This document shows, piece after piece, positions 16,678 to 24,894 of a stretch of DNA of 30,798 bases. A model generated the notes under the pieces. That model was given only the letters and a program-made list of their open reading frames with translations, had not been told where the DNA came from and searched no databases. Numbering within the stretch: the first letter of the stretch is position 1; each line of letters opens with the position of its first letter. A program made the position numbers and the translations under genes. The stretch comes from an uncultured Dysgonomonas sp. (GTDB taxonomy: Bacteria > Bacteroidota > Bacteroidia > Bacteroidales > Dysgonomonadaceae). The stretch spans positions 1 to 30,798 of the forward strand of contig CALNCC010000004.1 of assembly GCA_937875275.1 (NCBI GenBank), read 5' to 3'.

Positions 16678-18147
16678 ATGGGACGATTACTATCATTGAT
16701 TTTGTGCTTATTTCTGATTCAGAATGCCTTGTCTCAGAAAGTTGCGTTTGGGGTTCTTGATTCCTGTGGAAATGTTGTTGTTCCTCTTGAATATGAAGAC
16801 ATTGAATTCGATTATTTTCACACTCAGTATTTAGCGAAGAAAAACGGTAAGTGGGGAATCCTTGATTCGGTGGGGAATGAGAAGATCCCATTCTTATATG
16901 AGAAATTGAGAGTCGGCAAATATATAACATATCGGTTAGATAACGATACCGAAGGTCTTATGGATTTGGATGGAAATATATTGATGTCTCCGCTGTATGA
17001 ATCTTTGTGCGTCTTGGATTCCGGGCTGATTGAAGTTCGAAATGCAAAGTTTGATTCGTGGGGTGATAATAATACGTCAGGTATAATAAATATGCAAGGA
17101 GATACGCTTGTTCCTCTTGAATATGAGGCGGTTTATCCGATCTCAAATGAACGTTTTATTGTACGCAAACAATATATAACACCGAAGAGATTTTCATTAG
17201 AAGGACTGATTGACAGACAAGGTAACGTTATCATACCCTTGGAGTATACTGAATTGTATAGGAGCGAATGTGGAGACTTTGTGTGTGGAAAGTATGAAAT
17301 GGGTAATGATGAAAATGGAGTGTTGATAGGGCTAGTGAATGAGGAGTATTCTATATTAACGTCAACTCTTGAAAAACGAAATAAATTCGAATATGAAGAG
17401 ATAAATTATGCGGATGATACAATTGCTGTTGTCAAGAATAATAAAAAATGGGGTATCATAAAACTTGATGGAAATGATAGTCCGTTTTTACCATTCGAAT
17501 ATGATGAAATTGAAACTTATAGAGCAGGTGAGGGGATGGCAATTGTTAAAGATTCGTTGTGCAAGAAGGCTTTGTTGTCTAATGGTAGGTTTGTAACGGA
17601 CTTTGTATATGACGAACTCGATCTTATTAGAAATAGTTTTTCTGATAGTTGTCGATTTTTATATTCTGTTCAGAAAGAAATAATAAAAGATGGAGAGAGT
17701 TATAATATGGTGGGGATTATTAACGAAAAAGGTGAAACTGTATTTCCGTTCTTATATGATTCTCAGGATATATCCACAGATGATATTGTGCCTGTTAATG
17801 ATAATGCTTTTATAATTGAAAAAGATTCTGATGGCGACAGCCGCTATGATATCCTATATGGGATTGTTGATAAAGAGGATAAAACGATCTTTCCGTTTGA
17901 TAAACAAAAAATTCAGACTTATGCAGAACGTCCATTTATACCATGGGGAGTGCCACCAACACAATCTTCGATAAGTTGTTCAATGTATATCTCATCTCGT
18001 TTGCCGATAGATGAAGTGTTGATAAAGAAAGATGGTTTATGCACAATCATGAATATAAGGACAAATAAAACTATTATTTCAGGTTATCCTCAAGTTATTG
18101 AATACCACAATGGGAAATATATAGTAGGGCAGAATATCGAAAATTAA
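16678..18147 (+). CDS. Secreted WG-repeat protein
   Basis: A 489-residue protein built from WG (KWG) beta repeats, a fold thought to mediate binding; no enzymatic function is known. The N-terminus is a signal peptide ending ALS with Gln20 next. About eight to ten repeats of the form G(K/L)WGI-D--GN--IP--Y--L can be followed, for example at residues 58-75 (GKWGILDSVGNEKIPFLY), 92-108, 134-150, 175-191, 258-275 (KKWGIIKLDGN) and 343-360. The repeats vary in spacing and only some keep the Trp-Gly pair. Codon use is more AT-rich than in the neighbouring genes, which hints at a different history, but composition alone is weak evidence. It stands alone: susC diverges on the left and the next gene has its own promoter box. 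Confidence 0.88.
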   Translation: MGRLLSLILCLFLIQNALSQKVAFGVLDSCGNVVVPLEYEDIEFDYFHTQYLAKKNGKWGILDSVGNEKIPFLYEKLRVGKYITYRLDNDTEGLMDLDGNILMSPLYESLCVLDSGLIEVRNAKFDSWGDNNTSGIINMQGDTLVPLEYEAVYPISNERFIVRKQYITPKRFSLEGLIDRQGNVIIPLEYTELYRSECGDFVCGKYEMGNDENGVLIGLVNEEYSILTSTLEKRNKFEYEEINYADDTIAVVKNNKKWGIIKLDGNDSPFLPFEYDEIETYRAGEGMAIVKDSLCKKALLSNGRFVTDFVYDELDLIRNSFSDSCRFLYSVQKEIIKDGESYNMVGIINEKGETVFPFLYDSQDISTDDIVPVNDNAFIIEKDSDGDSRYDILYGIVDKEDKTIFPFDKQKIQTYAERPFIPWGVPPTQSSISCSMYISSRLPIDEVLIKKDGLCTIMNIRTNKTIISGYPQVIEYHNGKYIVGQNIEN

Positions 18148-18201
18148 CCTGTTCTTATCAATGTCGGCTTTGTGCGATGCTTTATCGCCGCAGAAAAACA
18201 C

Positions 18202-18209
18202 TACCTTTG
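18202..18209 (+). promoter_or_regulatory. -7 promoter element for the TauE/SafE gene
   Basis: TACCTTTG matches TAnnTTTG and lies 27 bases before the ATG. The nearest TTTG upstream (29 bp) is too far for a standard -33 element, so support is partial. Confidence 0.5.
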
Positions 18210-18236
18210 CAGAGACAATAAACAGATAGAAAAAAT

Positions 18237-19076
18237 ATGGATATAGAGGTCTTTACAATGGTTCTTTTTTTAGGGGCATGTCTTGCCGGACTGATAGGAT
18301 CATTAACCGGACTTGGAGGAGGAGTGGTTGTCATTCCTCTTCTTACATTAGGATTCGGGGTAGATATGCGATATGCTGTGGGGGCCGCACTTGTAACCTC
18401 CATTGCCAGCTCGTCGGGAGCGGCAGCGGCATACATCAAAGAAGGGATAACGAATATCCGTATCGGTATGTTTCTCGAAATAGCCAGTACGGCGGGGGCA
18501 GTTGTGGGAGCCATAATAGCGATGCATCTCGACAAAATGTATATCGCCATCATCTTTGGTGTGATACTGATGTTCTCCGCAATACGTTCCATAACGAACA
18601 AAAATCAGCATACCGACTATGCTGCACCGGGAGACAAGTTGGGCGAGAAACTGAAACTTAATGGCTCTTTTCCTCAGAATGGAGTACAAGTTAAATATAA
18701 TGTACATAACGTTGCCGGAGGTTTTTCGTTGATGACTGTTGCCGGAGTGGTTTCGGGTCTGCTCGGTATCGGTTCGGGTGCATTGAAGGTATTGGCTATG
18801 GACACGGCAATGAAGATGCCATTCAAGGTGTCTACGACAACAAGTAACTTTATGGTTGGAGTAACGGCTGCCGCCAGTGCGGTGGTCTATCTACAACGAG
18901 GATATATAGATCCGGGATTAGCTCTGCCTATCGTTGTCGGAGTTCTTTTGGGTGCGTTCTTCGGTTCCAAGATTCTGCCGAAGGCGAATGTGAGTAGATT
19001 GAGGTTGCTTTTTAGTGTAGTGATATTTTTATTGGCGATCTCGATGATATATAACGGAATAACAGGTAAGTTGTAA
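18237..19076 (+). CDS. TauE/SafE-family membrane transporter (sulfite exporter family)
   Basis: A 279-residue inner-membrane protein of the TauE/SafE family, proposed exporters of sulfite, sulfoacetate or related anions. Two homologous halves are visible: the first opens with ACLAGLIGSLTGLGGGVVVIPLL (about residues 12-34), the second with VAGVVSGLLGIGSGALKV (about 168-185); the GLGGG/GIGSG turn repeats are the family hallmark. A polar loop (around residues 120-155) joins the halves. The stop and the next start overlap as TAATG, so it is translated together with the DUF1634 gene. The transported anion is not deducible. Confidence 0.92.
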   Translation: MDIEVFTMVLFLGACLAGLIGSLTGLGGGVVVIPLLTLGFGVDMRYAVGAALVTSIASSSGAAAAYIKEGITNIRIGMFLEIASTAGAVVGAIIAMHLDKMYIAIIFGVILMFSAIRSITNKNQHTDYAAPGDKLGEKLKLNGSFPQNGVQVKYNVHNVAGGFSLMTVAGVVSGLLGIGSGALKVLAMDTAMKMPFKVSTTTSNFMVGVTAAASAVVYLQRGYIDPGLALPIVVGVLLGAFFGSKILPKANVSRLRLLFSVVIFLLAISMIYNGITGKL

Positions 19077-19492
19077 TGGCAAATATATTTTCAAAAGCAT
19101 ATTGGACTCAAAAAGATGTAAATCTGATTATGGGCAAACTGCTCCGTTACGGAGTCGTCAGTTCGTGCGTGATTACTCTTATCGGGGGAGTGTTCTACCT
19201 CATTCAGCATCACGGCGATAGCATGGATAAATATAAAGCCACCGATGTGCCGAACTCGATGTTCGGTGTCGATGACTTTTATCGCGAATTGACGACTATC
19301 ATACCTCGCGTGCTCACATTAGATGGTGCGGCAATAATACAATTCGGAGTATGTGTGCTGATTGCAACACCTATTATGCGTGTTGCCTTTTCGGTTATCG
19401 TTTTCCTTGTCGAGAAAGATTATTTATATGTAACAATCACGTTGATCGTTCTGTGCGGAATTCTTCTCAATATGTTTTTAGGATTGCATTGA
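19076..19492 (+). CDS. DUF1634 membrane protein, partner of TauE/SafE
   Basis: A 138-residue protein with three predicted membrane helices (about residues 24-44, 86-112 and 116-137) separated by a polar loop containing DKYKATDVPNSMFGVDDFYRE. DUF1634 proteins are characteristically encoded directly after TauE/SafE genes in bacteria and archaea, and here the one-base TAATG overlap makes the coupling explicit. A role as accessory subunit of the transporter is the natural inference but, to my knowledge, undemonstrated. No terminator hairpin is evident in the 48 bp before the convergent sufE end. Confidence 0.88.
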   Translation: MANIFSKAYWTQKDVNLIMGKLLRYGVVSSCVITLIGGVFYLIQHHGDSMDKYKATDVPNSMFGVDDFYRELTTIIPRVLTLDGAAIIQFGVCVLIATPIMRVAFSVIVFLVEKDYLYVTITLIVLCGILLNMFLGLH

Positions 19493-19540
19493 AAACTGTT
19501 CAACCTTCATCGTTACCCTTAATTTTCAGATGCACTGACT

Positions 19541-19972
19541 CTATTCCCCTCTTACGCTTTTAGCCTTGAATGCCATTGCGTAGAAGCGAATCTGTTTGAT
19601 CATCGAGACCAATCCGTTCGAACGGGTAGGAGACAGGTGCTCCTTCAATCCGATTTTTTCAACAAAATAGAGGTCTGCACCTAATATTTCATCGGGAGTT
19701 CGACCCGACAGAACTTTTAACAGTAGAGCTATGATGCCCTTTACGATAACCGCATCGCTGTCGGCAGTGAAAACAATTTTGCCGTCTACGCTATCTGCCT
19801 GAAGCCACACACGGCTTTGACATCCTTCTATCAGGTTATTTTCTGTTTTATGGATGTTGTCTAATTTGTTTATAGAATTTCCTAAGTCGATGAGTAAAGA
19901 ATAGCGATCCATCCAATCGTCGAACATCGAAAATTCTTCTATTATCTCGTCTTGAATTTCGTTTACAGTCAT
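19541..19972 (-). CDS. sufE: SufE-family sulfur acceptor
   Basis: SufE accepts persulfide sulfur from the cysteine desulfurase SufS and passes it to the SufBCD scaffold for iron-sulfur cluster assembly. The 143-residue protein keeps the reactive cysteine at position 51 in EGCQSRVWL, the same position as in E. coli SufE, and the typical start NEIQDEIIEEFSMFDDWMDRYSLLIDLG. The C-terminal LSPTRSNGLVSMIKQIR helix is also conserved. No suf genes lie nearby; instead it starts 3 bp after the stop of a glutaminyl-cyclase-like lipoprotein gene, so it is probably cotranscribed with that gene from its promoter. Confidence 0.95.
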   Translation of the reverse strand: MTVNEIQDEIIEEFSMFDDWMDRYSLLIDLGNSINKLDNIHKTENNLIEGCQSRVWLQADSVDGKIVFTADSDAVIVKGIIALLLKVLSGRTPDEILGADLYFVEKIGLKEHLSPTRSNGLVSMIKQIRFYAMAFKAKSVRGE

Positions 19973-19975
19973 CCG

Positions 19976-20953
19976 TTATTCCCCTTTTTCGGTATATATA
20001 ACTTCGAGCAGTGTTTGTCCTACAGCCTTCATTGTTTCGGGGCTGATGTTGCTCATGTCATCTCTCGTTGTATGCCAATGCTCGAAGAAACTTTCGTCTT
20101 CGGTTTTGTGTATGATATTTATACTTGGTATTTTTCTTACTTCATTTACAGGAACATGGTCGTCGGTAATGGCTCCGCCTTTTGCATTGGGGAAGAAATG
20201 ACCATATTTTAATCGTGAGGCAGTGCTCCATACTTTTTCTACTGTCGATGGTGCGTAATGCATCGAATATTCTTCTTTCGAAAACCGCGCATTCTTGGCT
20301 CCCACCATATCTAACAAGATACCGTATTTGGCACTGTAGTCGGGTGTATGCGGATTCTTAGCCCAATATTGAGATCCTAAACACCATGATTCGGTTTCGG
20401 AATATGCACCGTAATCTTCGGCATCGAAGAATATGATATCAACACCTACTTCCGGCATCTTACTCTGCAATACTCGTCCTATTTCGAGCAGAACAGCTAC
20501 TCCGCTGGCTCCGTCATTTGCGCCTAATACGGGTTGAGTACGTTTCGCCTTGTTGTTGTCCTGATCTGCAAATGGACGCGAATCCCAATGTGCAAACAGC
20601 AGTATTCTTGTGCTCTTATCTGTATTGTACGACCCGATGATGTTTCTTGCGTTGAGTTGCGTTCCGTCATATGCCGTAAGCACAGCTTTTTGTTCTATCA
20701 CTTCTGCTCCGAAGTTTTTGAGTTCCGACACAAGATAATCGCCACAGTTGATATGTGCCTGACTATTTGGAACACGAGGTCCAAAATTAACTTGTTTCGA
20801 AACAAAGTTGTATGCGTTGTCTGCATTGAAATCCGGCGACACTCGTTGATATTTATTTGTTTCGGGTTCTTTGTTCGCCTGTTGTCCTTTGTTGTCGCAA
20901 GCCGTAAGAAGGCATAAAAAGGCGACGAAAGATAAAATTAGTTGTATTCTCAT
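19976..20953 (-). CDS. M28-family lipoprotein, likely type II glutaminyl-peptide cyclotransferase
   Basis: Glutaminyl cyclases convert N-terminal Gln of exported proteins to pyroglutamate. The protein has 325 residues; the lipobox is LLTAC with Cys19, so it should be anchored facing the periplasm. The M28/QC fold is shown by AHWDSRPFAD (His122, Asp124), GANDGASGVAVLLE (Asp147), FFDAEDYG (Glu179, Asp180), LLDMVGAKNA (Asp216) and EHWHTTRDDM (His294). A single-zinc set of Asp147, Glu179 and His294 and the WCLGSQYWAKNPH stretch resemble, from memory, the bacterial type II cyclases of Porphyromonas. An M28 aminopeptidase cannot be excluded by eye. It has its own -7 box, 21 bp from the start, and sufE follows after 3 bp. 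Confidence 0.85.
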   Translation of the reverse strand: MRIQLILSFVAFLCLLTACDNKGQQANKEPETNKYQRVSPDFNADNAYNFVSKQVNFGPRVPNSQAHINCGDYLVSELKNFGAEVIEQKAVLTAYDGTQLNARNIIGSYNTDKSTRILLFAHWDSRPFADQDNNKAKRTQPVLGANDGASGVAVLLEIGRVLQSKMPEVGVDIIFFDAEDYGAYSETESWCLGSQYWAKNPHTPDYSAKYGILLDMVGAKNARFSKEEYSMHYAPSTVEKVWSTASRLKYGHFFPNAKGGAITDDHVPVNEVRKIPSINIIHKTEDESFFEHWHTTRDDMSNISPETMKAVGQTLLEVIYTEKGE

Positions 20954-20974
20954 GCTGGTATTTTTTTATATCTG

Positions 20975-20982
20975 CAAAGATA
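20975..20982 (-). promoter_or_regulatory. -7 promoter element for the cyclase-sufE unit
   Basis: TATCTTTG on the minus strand matches TAnnTTTG and lies 21 bases before the ATG. It is identical to the efp box. No TTTG is found at the -33 distance, where the gyrB terminator lies. Confidence 0.5.
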
Positions 20983-20994
20983 TGAATCATTAAC

Positions 20995-21025
20995 GAAAAA
21001 ACCGTATATGTTGAAATATACGGTT
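20995..21025 (-). terminator. Terminator after gyrB
   Basis: On the minus strand AACCGTATAT / ATATACGGTT is a perfect 10-bp stem with a 6-base loop, followed by TTTTTTCG. It lies 20 bp after the gyrB stop. Confidence 0.9.
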
Positions 21026-21045
21026 CTTATCTTTATTTTTTTTGA

Positions 21046-23001
21046 CTATGCGTCAATTTTGGCGTATGTTGCGTTTTCTTCGATAAATTCGCGGCGAGGA
21101 GCTACGTCTTCTCCCATTAGCATGGAGAATACATGATCGGCTTCGGCTGCATTTTCTATCGTTACCTGGCGCAAAGTCCGGTGCTCGGGATTCATGGTTG
21201 TTTCCCACAATTGCGAGGCGTTCATTTCTCCAAGACCTTTATACCGTTGCGTATTGATTGCATTTTCGTCACCATTTCCGTATTTGTCGATGAACTCGCG
21301 GCGTTGTCTCTCGTCCCAACAGTATTCTTCTGTTTTTCCTTTTTTGCACAAGTAAAGTGGTGGTGTTGCTATATAAATATAACCTCTCTCCAACAACGGT
21401 TTCATGTGGCGGAAGAAGAATGTGAGAATCAGTGTCGCAATATGGCTTCCGTCTACGTCGGCATCGGTCATGATAACAACCTTGTGGTAGCGTAGCTTGT
21501 CGATATTGAGTTCTTTGGAGTCTTCTTCTGTTCCGATGGTAACGCCCAAAGCGGTGTATATATTTTTTATTTCCTCGCTTTCGAGCACTTTGTGTTGCAT
21601 CGCTTTTTCTACATTCAGAATCTTACCTCTGAGTGGAAGAATAGCCTGAAACATACGGTCGCGTCCTTGCTTGGCTGTACCTCCTGCCGAGTCCCCTTCG
21701 ACAAGGAATATTTCGCATATCGAAGCATCTTTACTTGAGCAGTCAGCCAGTTTGCCCGGTAGTCCGCCACCTGTAAGTGGCGACTTACGTTGCACCATTT
21801 CTCTTGCCTTACGTGCTGCTGCGCGAGCGGTTGCTGCTAATATTACTTTTTCTACAATTATTTTGGCGTCTTTCGGGTGCTCTTCGAGATAGTGCCCTAA
21901 AGCTTCGCCGATAGCCTGATCGACAGCTCCGATAACTTCGTTGTTTCCGAGTTTAGTTTTTGTCTGTCCTTCAAATTGAGGTTCAGCAACTTTGATCGAA
22001 ATAATGGCAGTTAGCCCTTCGCGGAAGTCGTCTCCACTGATCTCCACTTTCACTTTTTCTAAAAGTTTAGAGTCATCAGCATATTTTTTCAGAGTACGCG
22101 ACAGTCCTCGTCTGAATCCCGTGAGATGTGTTCCTCCCTCGATGGTGTGTATGTTGTTCACATACGAATATACATTCTCGTTGTATGATGTATTGTATGT
22201 AAGAGCTACCTCAACGGGGATTCCCTGTTTTTCGGTAACGATATGTATCACATCGCTTATCAGGGCTTCTTTTGATGAGTCTATATAACGCACAAATTCT
22301 TCGAGCCCTTTCTCTGAGTAGAAGTCGTCAGACTTATAGCTGCCATCTTCTTTCTTGACACGTTTGTCTGTCAGCGAAAGGCGCACACCCGCATTGAGGT
22401 ATGCAAGTTCACGCAGACGCGAAGCTAATGTTTCGTACTTATATTCAGAAACGATGAAGATAGACATGTCGGGTTTGAATGTTATTGTGGTTCCCGTTTT
22501 ATCCGAGTCACCAACAACTTTCAATTCGGTCATTGCTTTTCCGCAAGAATATTCCTGCATATAGATTTTACCGCCACGATGGATCTCGGCACGCAACAGG
22601 GTAGATAGCGCATTTACACACGATACCCCTACACCATGCAAACCTCCCGAAACTTTGTAAGTTCCTTTGTCAAATTTACCTCCGGCGTGCAATACAGTCA
22701 ACACAACCTCTAAGGCTGATTTCTTTTCTTTTTCGTGGTAATCGACAGGGATACCACGTCCATTGTCTGTTACGGTGATAGAATTGTCTTCGTTGATGAA
22801 GACCTGAATGTCGGAACAGAATCCTGCCAGTGCTTCGTCGATAGAGTTATCTACAACCTCGTATACCAAATGATGCAGACCTTTTTCTCCCACATCTCCG
22901 ATATACATCGCCGGTCTTTTTCTTACGGCTTCAAGTCCTTCAAGAACCTGTATGTTACCGGCTGAATACGAATCACTTGCGTTTTTTTGTTGTTCTGTCA
23001 T
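21046..23001 (-). CDS. gyrB: DNA gyrase subunit B
   Basis: ATPase subunit of gyrase, which introduces negative supercoils. The protein has 651 residues, the short form without the E. coli insertion. The GHKL ATPase carries EVVDNSIDEA (Glu48, Asn52), TDNGRGIP (Asp79) and GGLHGVG (119-125); the transducer has the QTKTKLGN loop (346-353); the TOPRIM domain has VEGDSAGG (Glu435) and DADVDGSHI (513-521). PLRGKILNVEKA and the C-terminal YKGLGEMN follow. GyrB rather than ParE is favoured by overall wording and length, but I could not compare with the genome's other copy. It has a good promoter, an approximately 75-base leader holding a tandem repeat, and its own terminator. Confidence 0.95.
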   Translation of the reverse strand: MTEQQKNASDSYSAGNIQVLEGLEAVRKRPAMYIGDVGEKGLHHLVYEVVDNSIDEALAGFCSDIQVFINEDNSITVTDNGRGIPVDYHEKEKKSALEVVLTVLHAGGKFDKGTYKVSGGLHGVGVSCVNALSTLLRAEIHRGGKIYMQEYSCGKAMTELKVVGDSDKTGTTITFKPDMSIFIVSEYKYETLASRLRELAYLNAGVRLSLTDKRVKKEDGSYKSDDFYSEKGLEEFVRYIDSSKEALISDVIHIVTEKQGIPVEVALTYNTSYNENVYSYVNNIHTIEGGTHLTGFRRGLSRTLKKYADDSKLLEKVKVEISGDDFREGLTAIISIKVAEPQFEGQTKTKLGNNEVIGAVDQAIGEALGHYLEEHPKDAKIIVEKVILAATARAAARKAREMVQRKSPLTGGGLPGKLADCSSKDASICEIFLVEGDSAGGTAKQGRDRMFQAILPLRGKILNVEKAMQHKVLESEEIKNIYTALGVTIGTEEDSKELNIDKLRYHKVVIMTDADVDGSHIATLILTFFFRHMKPLLERGYIYIATPPLYLCKKGKTEEYCWDERQRREFIDKYGNGDENAINTQRYKGLGEMNASQLWETTMNPEHRTLRQVTIENAAEADHVFSMLMGEDVAPRREFIEENATYAKIDA

Positions 23002-23010
23002 GTTTATTTG

Positions 23011-23042
23011 ATCTTTCTATGTAAATATCTTCCTATGTAAAT
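23011..23042 (-). repeat. Two tandem 16-bp repeats in the gyrB leader
   Basis: ATCTTTCTATGTAAAT (23011-23026) and ATCTTCCTATGTAAAT (23027-23042) are head-to-tail copies differing at one base. They lie between the gyrB -7 box and the ATG, so they should be in the 5' untranslated leader. Confidence 0.85.
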
Positions 23043-23080
23043 CAGTTTTCTTTGTGGTTTTTCATTCTGGAAAAACCTAA

Positions 23081-23112
23081 CAAATATACTGTTTTTTGTA
23101 GAGAGAAGCAAA
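23081..23112 (-). promoter_or_regulatory. Bacteroidetes-type promoter for gyrB
   Basis: On the minus strand TTTG (23112-23109), 20 bp, then TATATTTG (23088-23081) matches the consensus with ideal spacing. Transcription would begin about 75 bases before the ATG. Confidence 0.75.
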
Positions 23113-23192
23113 AAAAAGTGATGTAATGTTGTTTCGGAATAGGAGACTTTCTGTTGTGAATAACAGACAGTATGTCAATCGAATATTTGATA

Positions 23193-24119
23193 TTATTTCT
23201 TTCTGAATTTCTTGAAACCTGCTTTTTCGAGTCTGAGGGCAATGGCTAATGGGCGAAGTTTCATTAATATCCATGCGCCGAACATAAACTGGGGGCGTTC
23301 TCCTTTCCAGTCGGTCATGTCTAAATAATGGGAAAATTCATTTTTGTATGGATGCTCGCTTTTGAAATGCCACGGTTTTTTTCCTCCTGTGTAGTGAACG
23401 ATTGCCGGATCGCAGATGATCTCGTCCAGTTCATGCCACACCTCTCGGCGTATATGACGATGTACGTGGAAAAAACCGGTCTGAACGTTCCAAGTGAGTG
23501 GAAGGAGTGTTTTTTGATTGTGAAGGACTCCATTCAGTATGTCTTGGTCTATAAATATCAATCGCTCGCGATGGAGATTCATAAACTTTAGGAGTTGCTT
23601 TGTTGTGTCATGCGTCCTCCAATAGTCTAAGTTGATGAGAAGTACGCCGCTGTTGAAATACGAATATTGTGGATCATATTGCAATCGTTGGTAATAATCA
23701 GCTTTGTTACTCCACATATCCTCCACGCAGGCTAACGCTTTTTCTGTAACGTCTGTGTTCCACAGGTCAAGGATCGGCTTGCGCACAATCAGATCGCAGT
23801 CGAGAAATAAAACTTTCGATAGCGATGCCGGCAATATCTGAGGCAGAAACAGTTTCAGATTGGAAACAATGGAAAAATGCCGAAAGTTGAGCTCCTGAAA
23901 ATCTTTTAGTAACTCATCTTCCTGTACAGAATAGATATGTAGTTTCTGGCTGTATTGCTTTTCAACAACTTCTTTTAGTTGCCCGATTGTTGTTTCCGAA
24001 AAAGAAGAGCCGACGATGTGTATATCGAAGCTTTCATTTTTGTTGTTCTCAAATAGGGAAACGAGGGTGGTGATGCAAAATTTCACATATTTGTTGTCTA
24101 TACAGCAAGCGATGTGCAT
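23193..24119 (-). CDS. Glycosyltransferase family 8 protein
   Basis: A retaining, nucleotide-sugar-dependent glycosyltransferase of the LgtC/glycogenin group, 308 residues from the ATG at 24119. The start IACCIDNKYVKFCITTLVSLFENN is the UDP-sugar-binding strand of GT8; the metal-binding DxD is FLDCD (Asp107, Asp109); the C-terminal HYTGGKKPWH carries the family's last metal ligand. A GTG five codons earlier would overlap the GT2 stop, but the sequence AAGGTGG sits properly upstream of the ATG, which is preferred. It starts 8 bp after the GT2 gene. Such enzymes usually build surface glycans or lipopolysaccharide core; sugar and acceptor are unknown. Confidence 0.93.
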   Translation of the reverse strand: MHIACCIDNKYVKFCITTLVSLFENNKNESFDIHIVGSSFSETTIGQLKEVVEKQYSQKLHIYSVQEDELLKDFQELNFRHFSIVSNLKLFLPQILPASLSKVLFLDCDLIVRKPILDLWNTDVTEKALACVEDMWSNKADYYQRLQYDPQYSYFNSGVLLINLDYWRTHDTTKQLLKFMNLHRERLIFIDQDILNGVLHNQKTLLPLTWNVQTGFFHVHRHIRREVWHELDEIICDPAIVHYTGGKKPWHFKSEHPYKNEFSHYLDMTDWKGERPQFMFGAWILMKLRPLAIALRLEKAGFKKFRKK

Positions 24120-24127
24120 GATTTTGT

Positions 24128-24883
24128 CTACCACCTTTTTATCAGTTTGTTGAGAATTTTTTTAGCTTTCAGGGAAAGCATGTGCTCCTTGTATTTTTTT
24201 TCGGAAATGAATCCATATTTCCACTGAACGGTATACTGATCGGTGTAATAGTCGAAGTAAGAAGAAGATATGCCTCCAAGTCTGAAATTAGATATTATTT
24301 CATCAACTTCTATCAACTCCACCCCTTGAGATACGCATCTGCAAATGAAGTCGTAGTCGGCTAATATCTTGGTAGATAAATCAAAAGCTCCATGTTTTTC
24401 ATACACCCCTTTTGAGACGAAGAAAGTGGAGTGGGGCATCGATCCTTCGGATATGAAGGCTGCTCCGCGCCGTTGCACGTTGTATATGTGATCGCCTTTC
24501 CAAACGCGCTCAATGCCATACAGCATCACGTTTTCAGGGCTTTTTACCGTAGAGAATTTGCTCCACATTACTTCGAGAGCCTTGTCTTCATACCAGTCGT
24601 CTGAATTGGTGATGCCGACAAGTTCGCCTTTTGCAAGTGATACACCTTTGTTCATGGCATCATATACACCGTTGTCTTTTTCGCTGACAATGCGTACCGA
24701 TACACCTTTTTGCTCGAAGGCGGGTATGAAACTTTTTATTCTATTTACAGTGTTATCTTTCGATAATCCGTCGATGACAATATATTCAAAGTCTGAAAAA
24801 CTTTGGCGAAGGAGGGCATTTATTGTGCCGTCTATCGTCTTCTCTGAGTTGTAAGTAGGTGTTATTACTGAAATCTTAGGCAT
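24128..24883 (-). CDS. Glycosyltransferase family 2 protein (WcaA-like)
   Basis: An inverting GT-A glycosyltransferase of 251 residues. The ATG at 24883 starts directly at the first strand, MPKISVITPTYNSEKTI; the frame is open further upstream but that part lies inside the preceding hydrolase gene and is not protein-like. Nucleotide binding is seen in YIVIDGLSKDNT (Asp38) and the DxD-like NSDDWY (Asp95, Asp96); SEKDNGVYDAMNKG is a typical subgroup motif. It lies 11 bp after the hydrolase and 8 bp before the GT8 gene, suggesting both transferases act on one glycan. Substrates are unknown. Confidence 0.93.
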   Translation of the reverse strand: MPKISVITPTYNSEKTIDGTINALLRQSFSDFEYIVIDGLSKDNTVNRIKSFIPAFEQKGVSVRIVSEKDNGVYDAMNKGVSLAKGELVGITNSDDWYEDKALEVMWSKFSTVKSPENVMLYGIERVWKGDHIYNVQRRGAAFISEGSMPHSTFFVSKGVYEKHGAFDLSTKILADYDFICRCVSQGVELIEVDEIISNFRLGGISSSYFDYYTDQYTVQWKYGFISEKKYKEHMLSLKAKKILNKLIKRW

Positions 24884-24894
24884 ACTAAGGGTTG

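Noticed and set aside
23150..23167. Hairpin TCTGTT / AACAGA after GT8 as a terminator
   Set aside because: The stem is only 6 bp and no T run follows on the minus strand.
23042..23274. Minus-strand open frames of about 65 codons between GT8 and gyrB
   Set aside because: They overlap the GT8 end or the gyrB promoter, have unlikely composition and no recognisable features.
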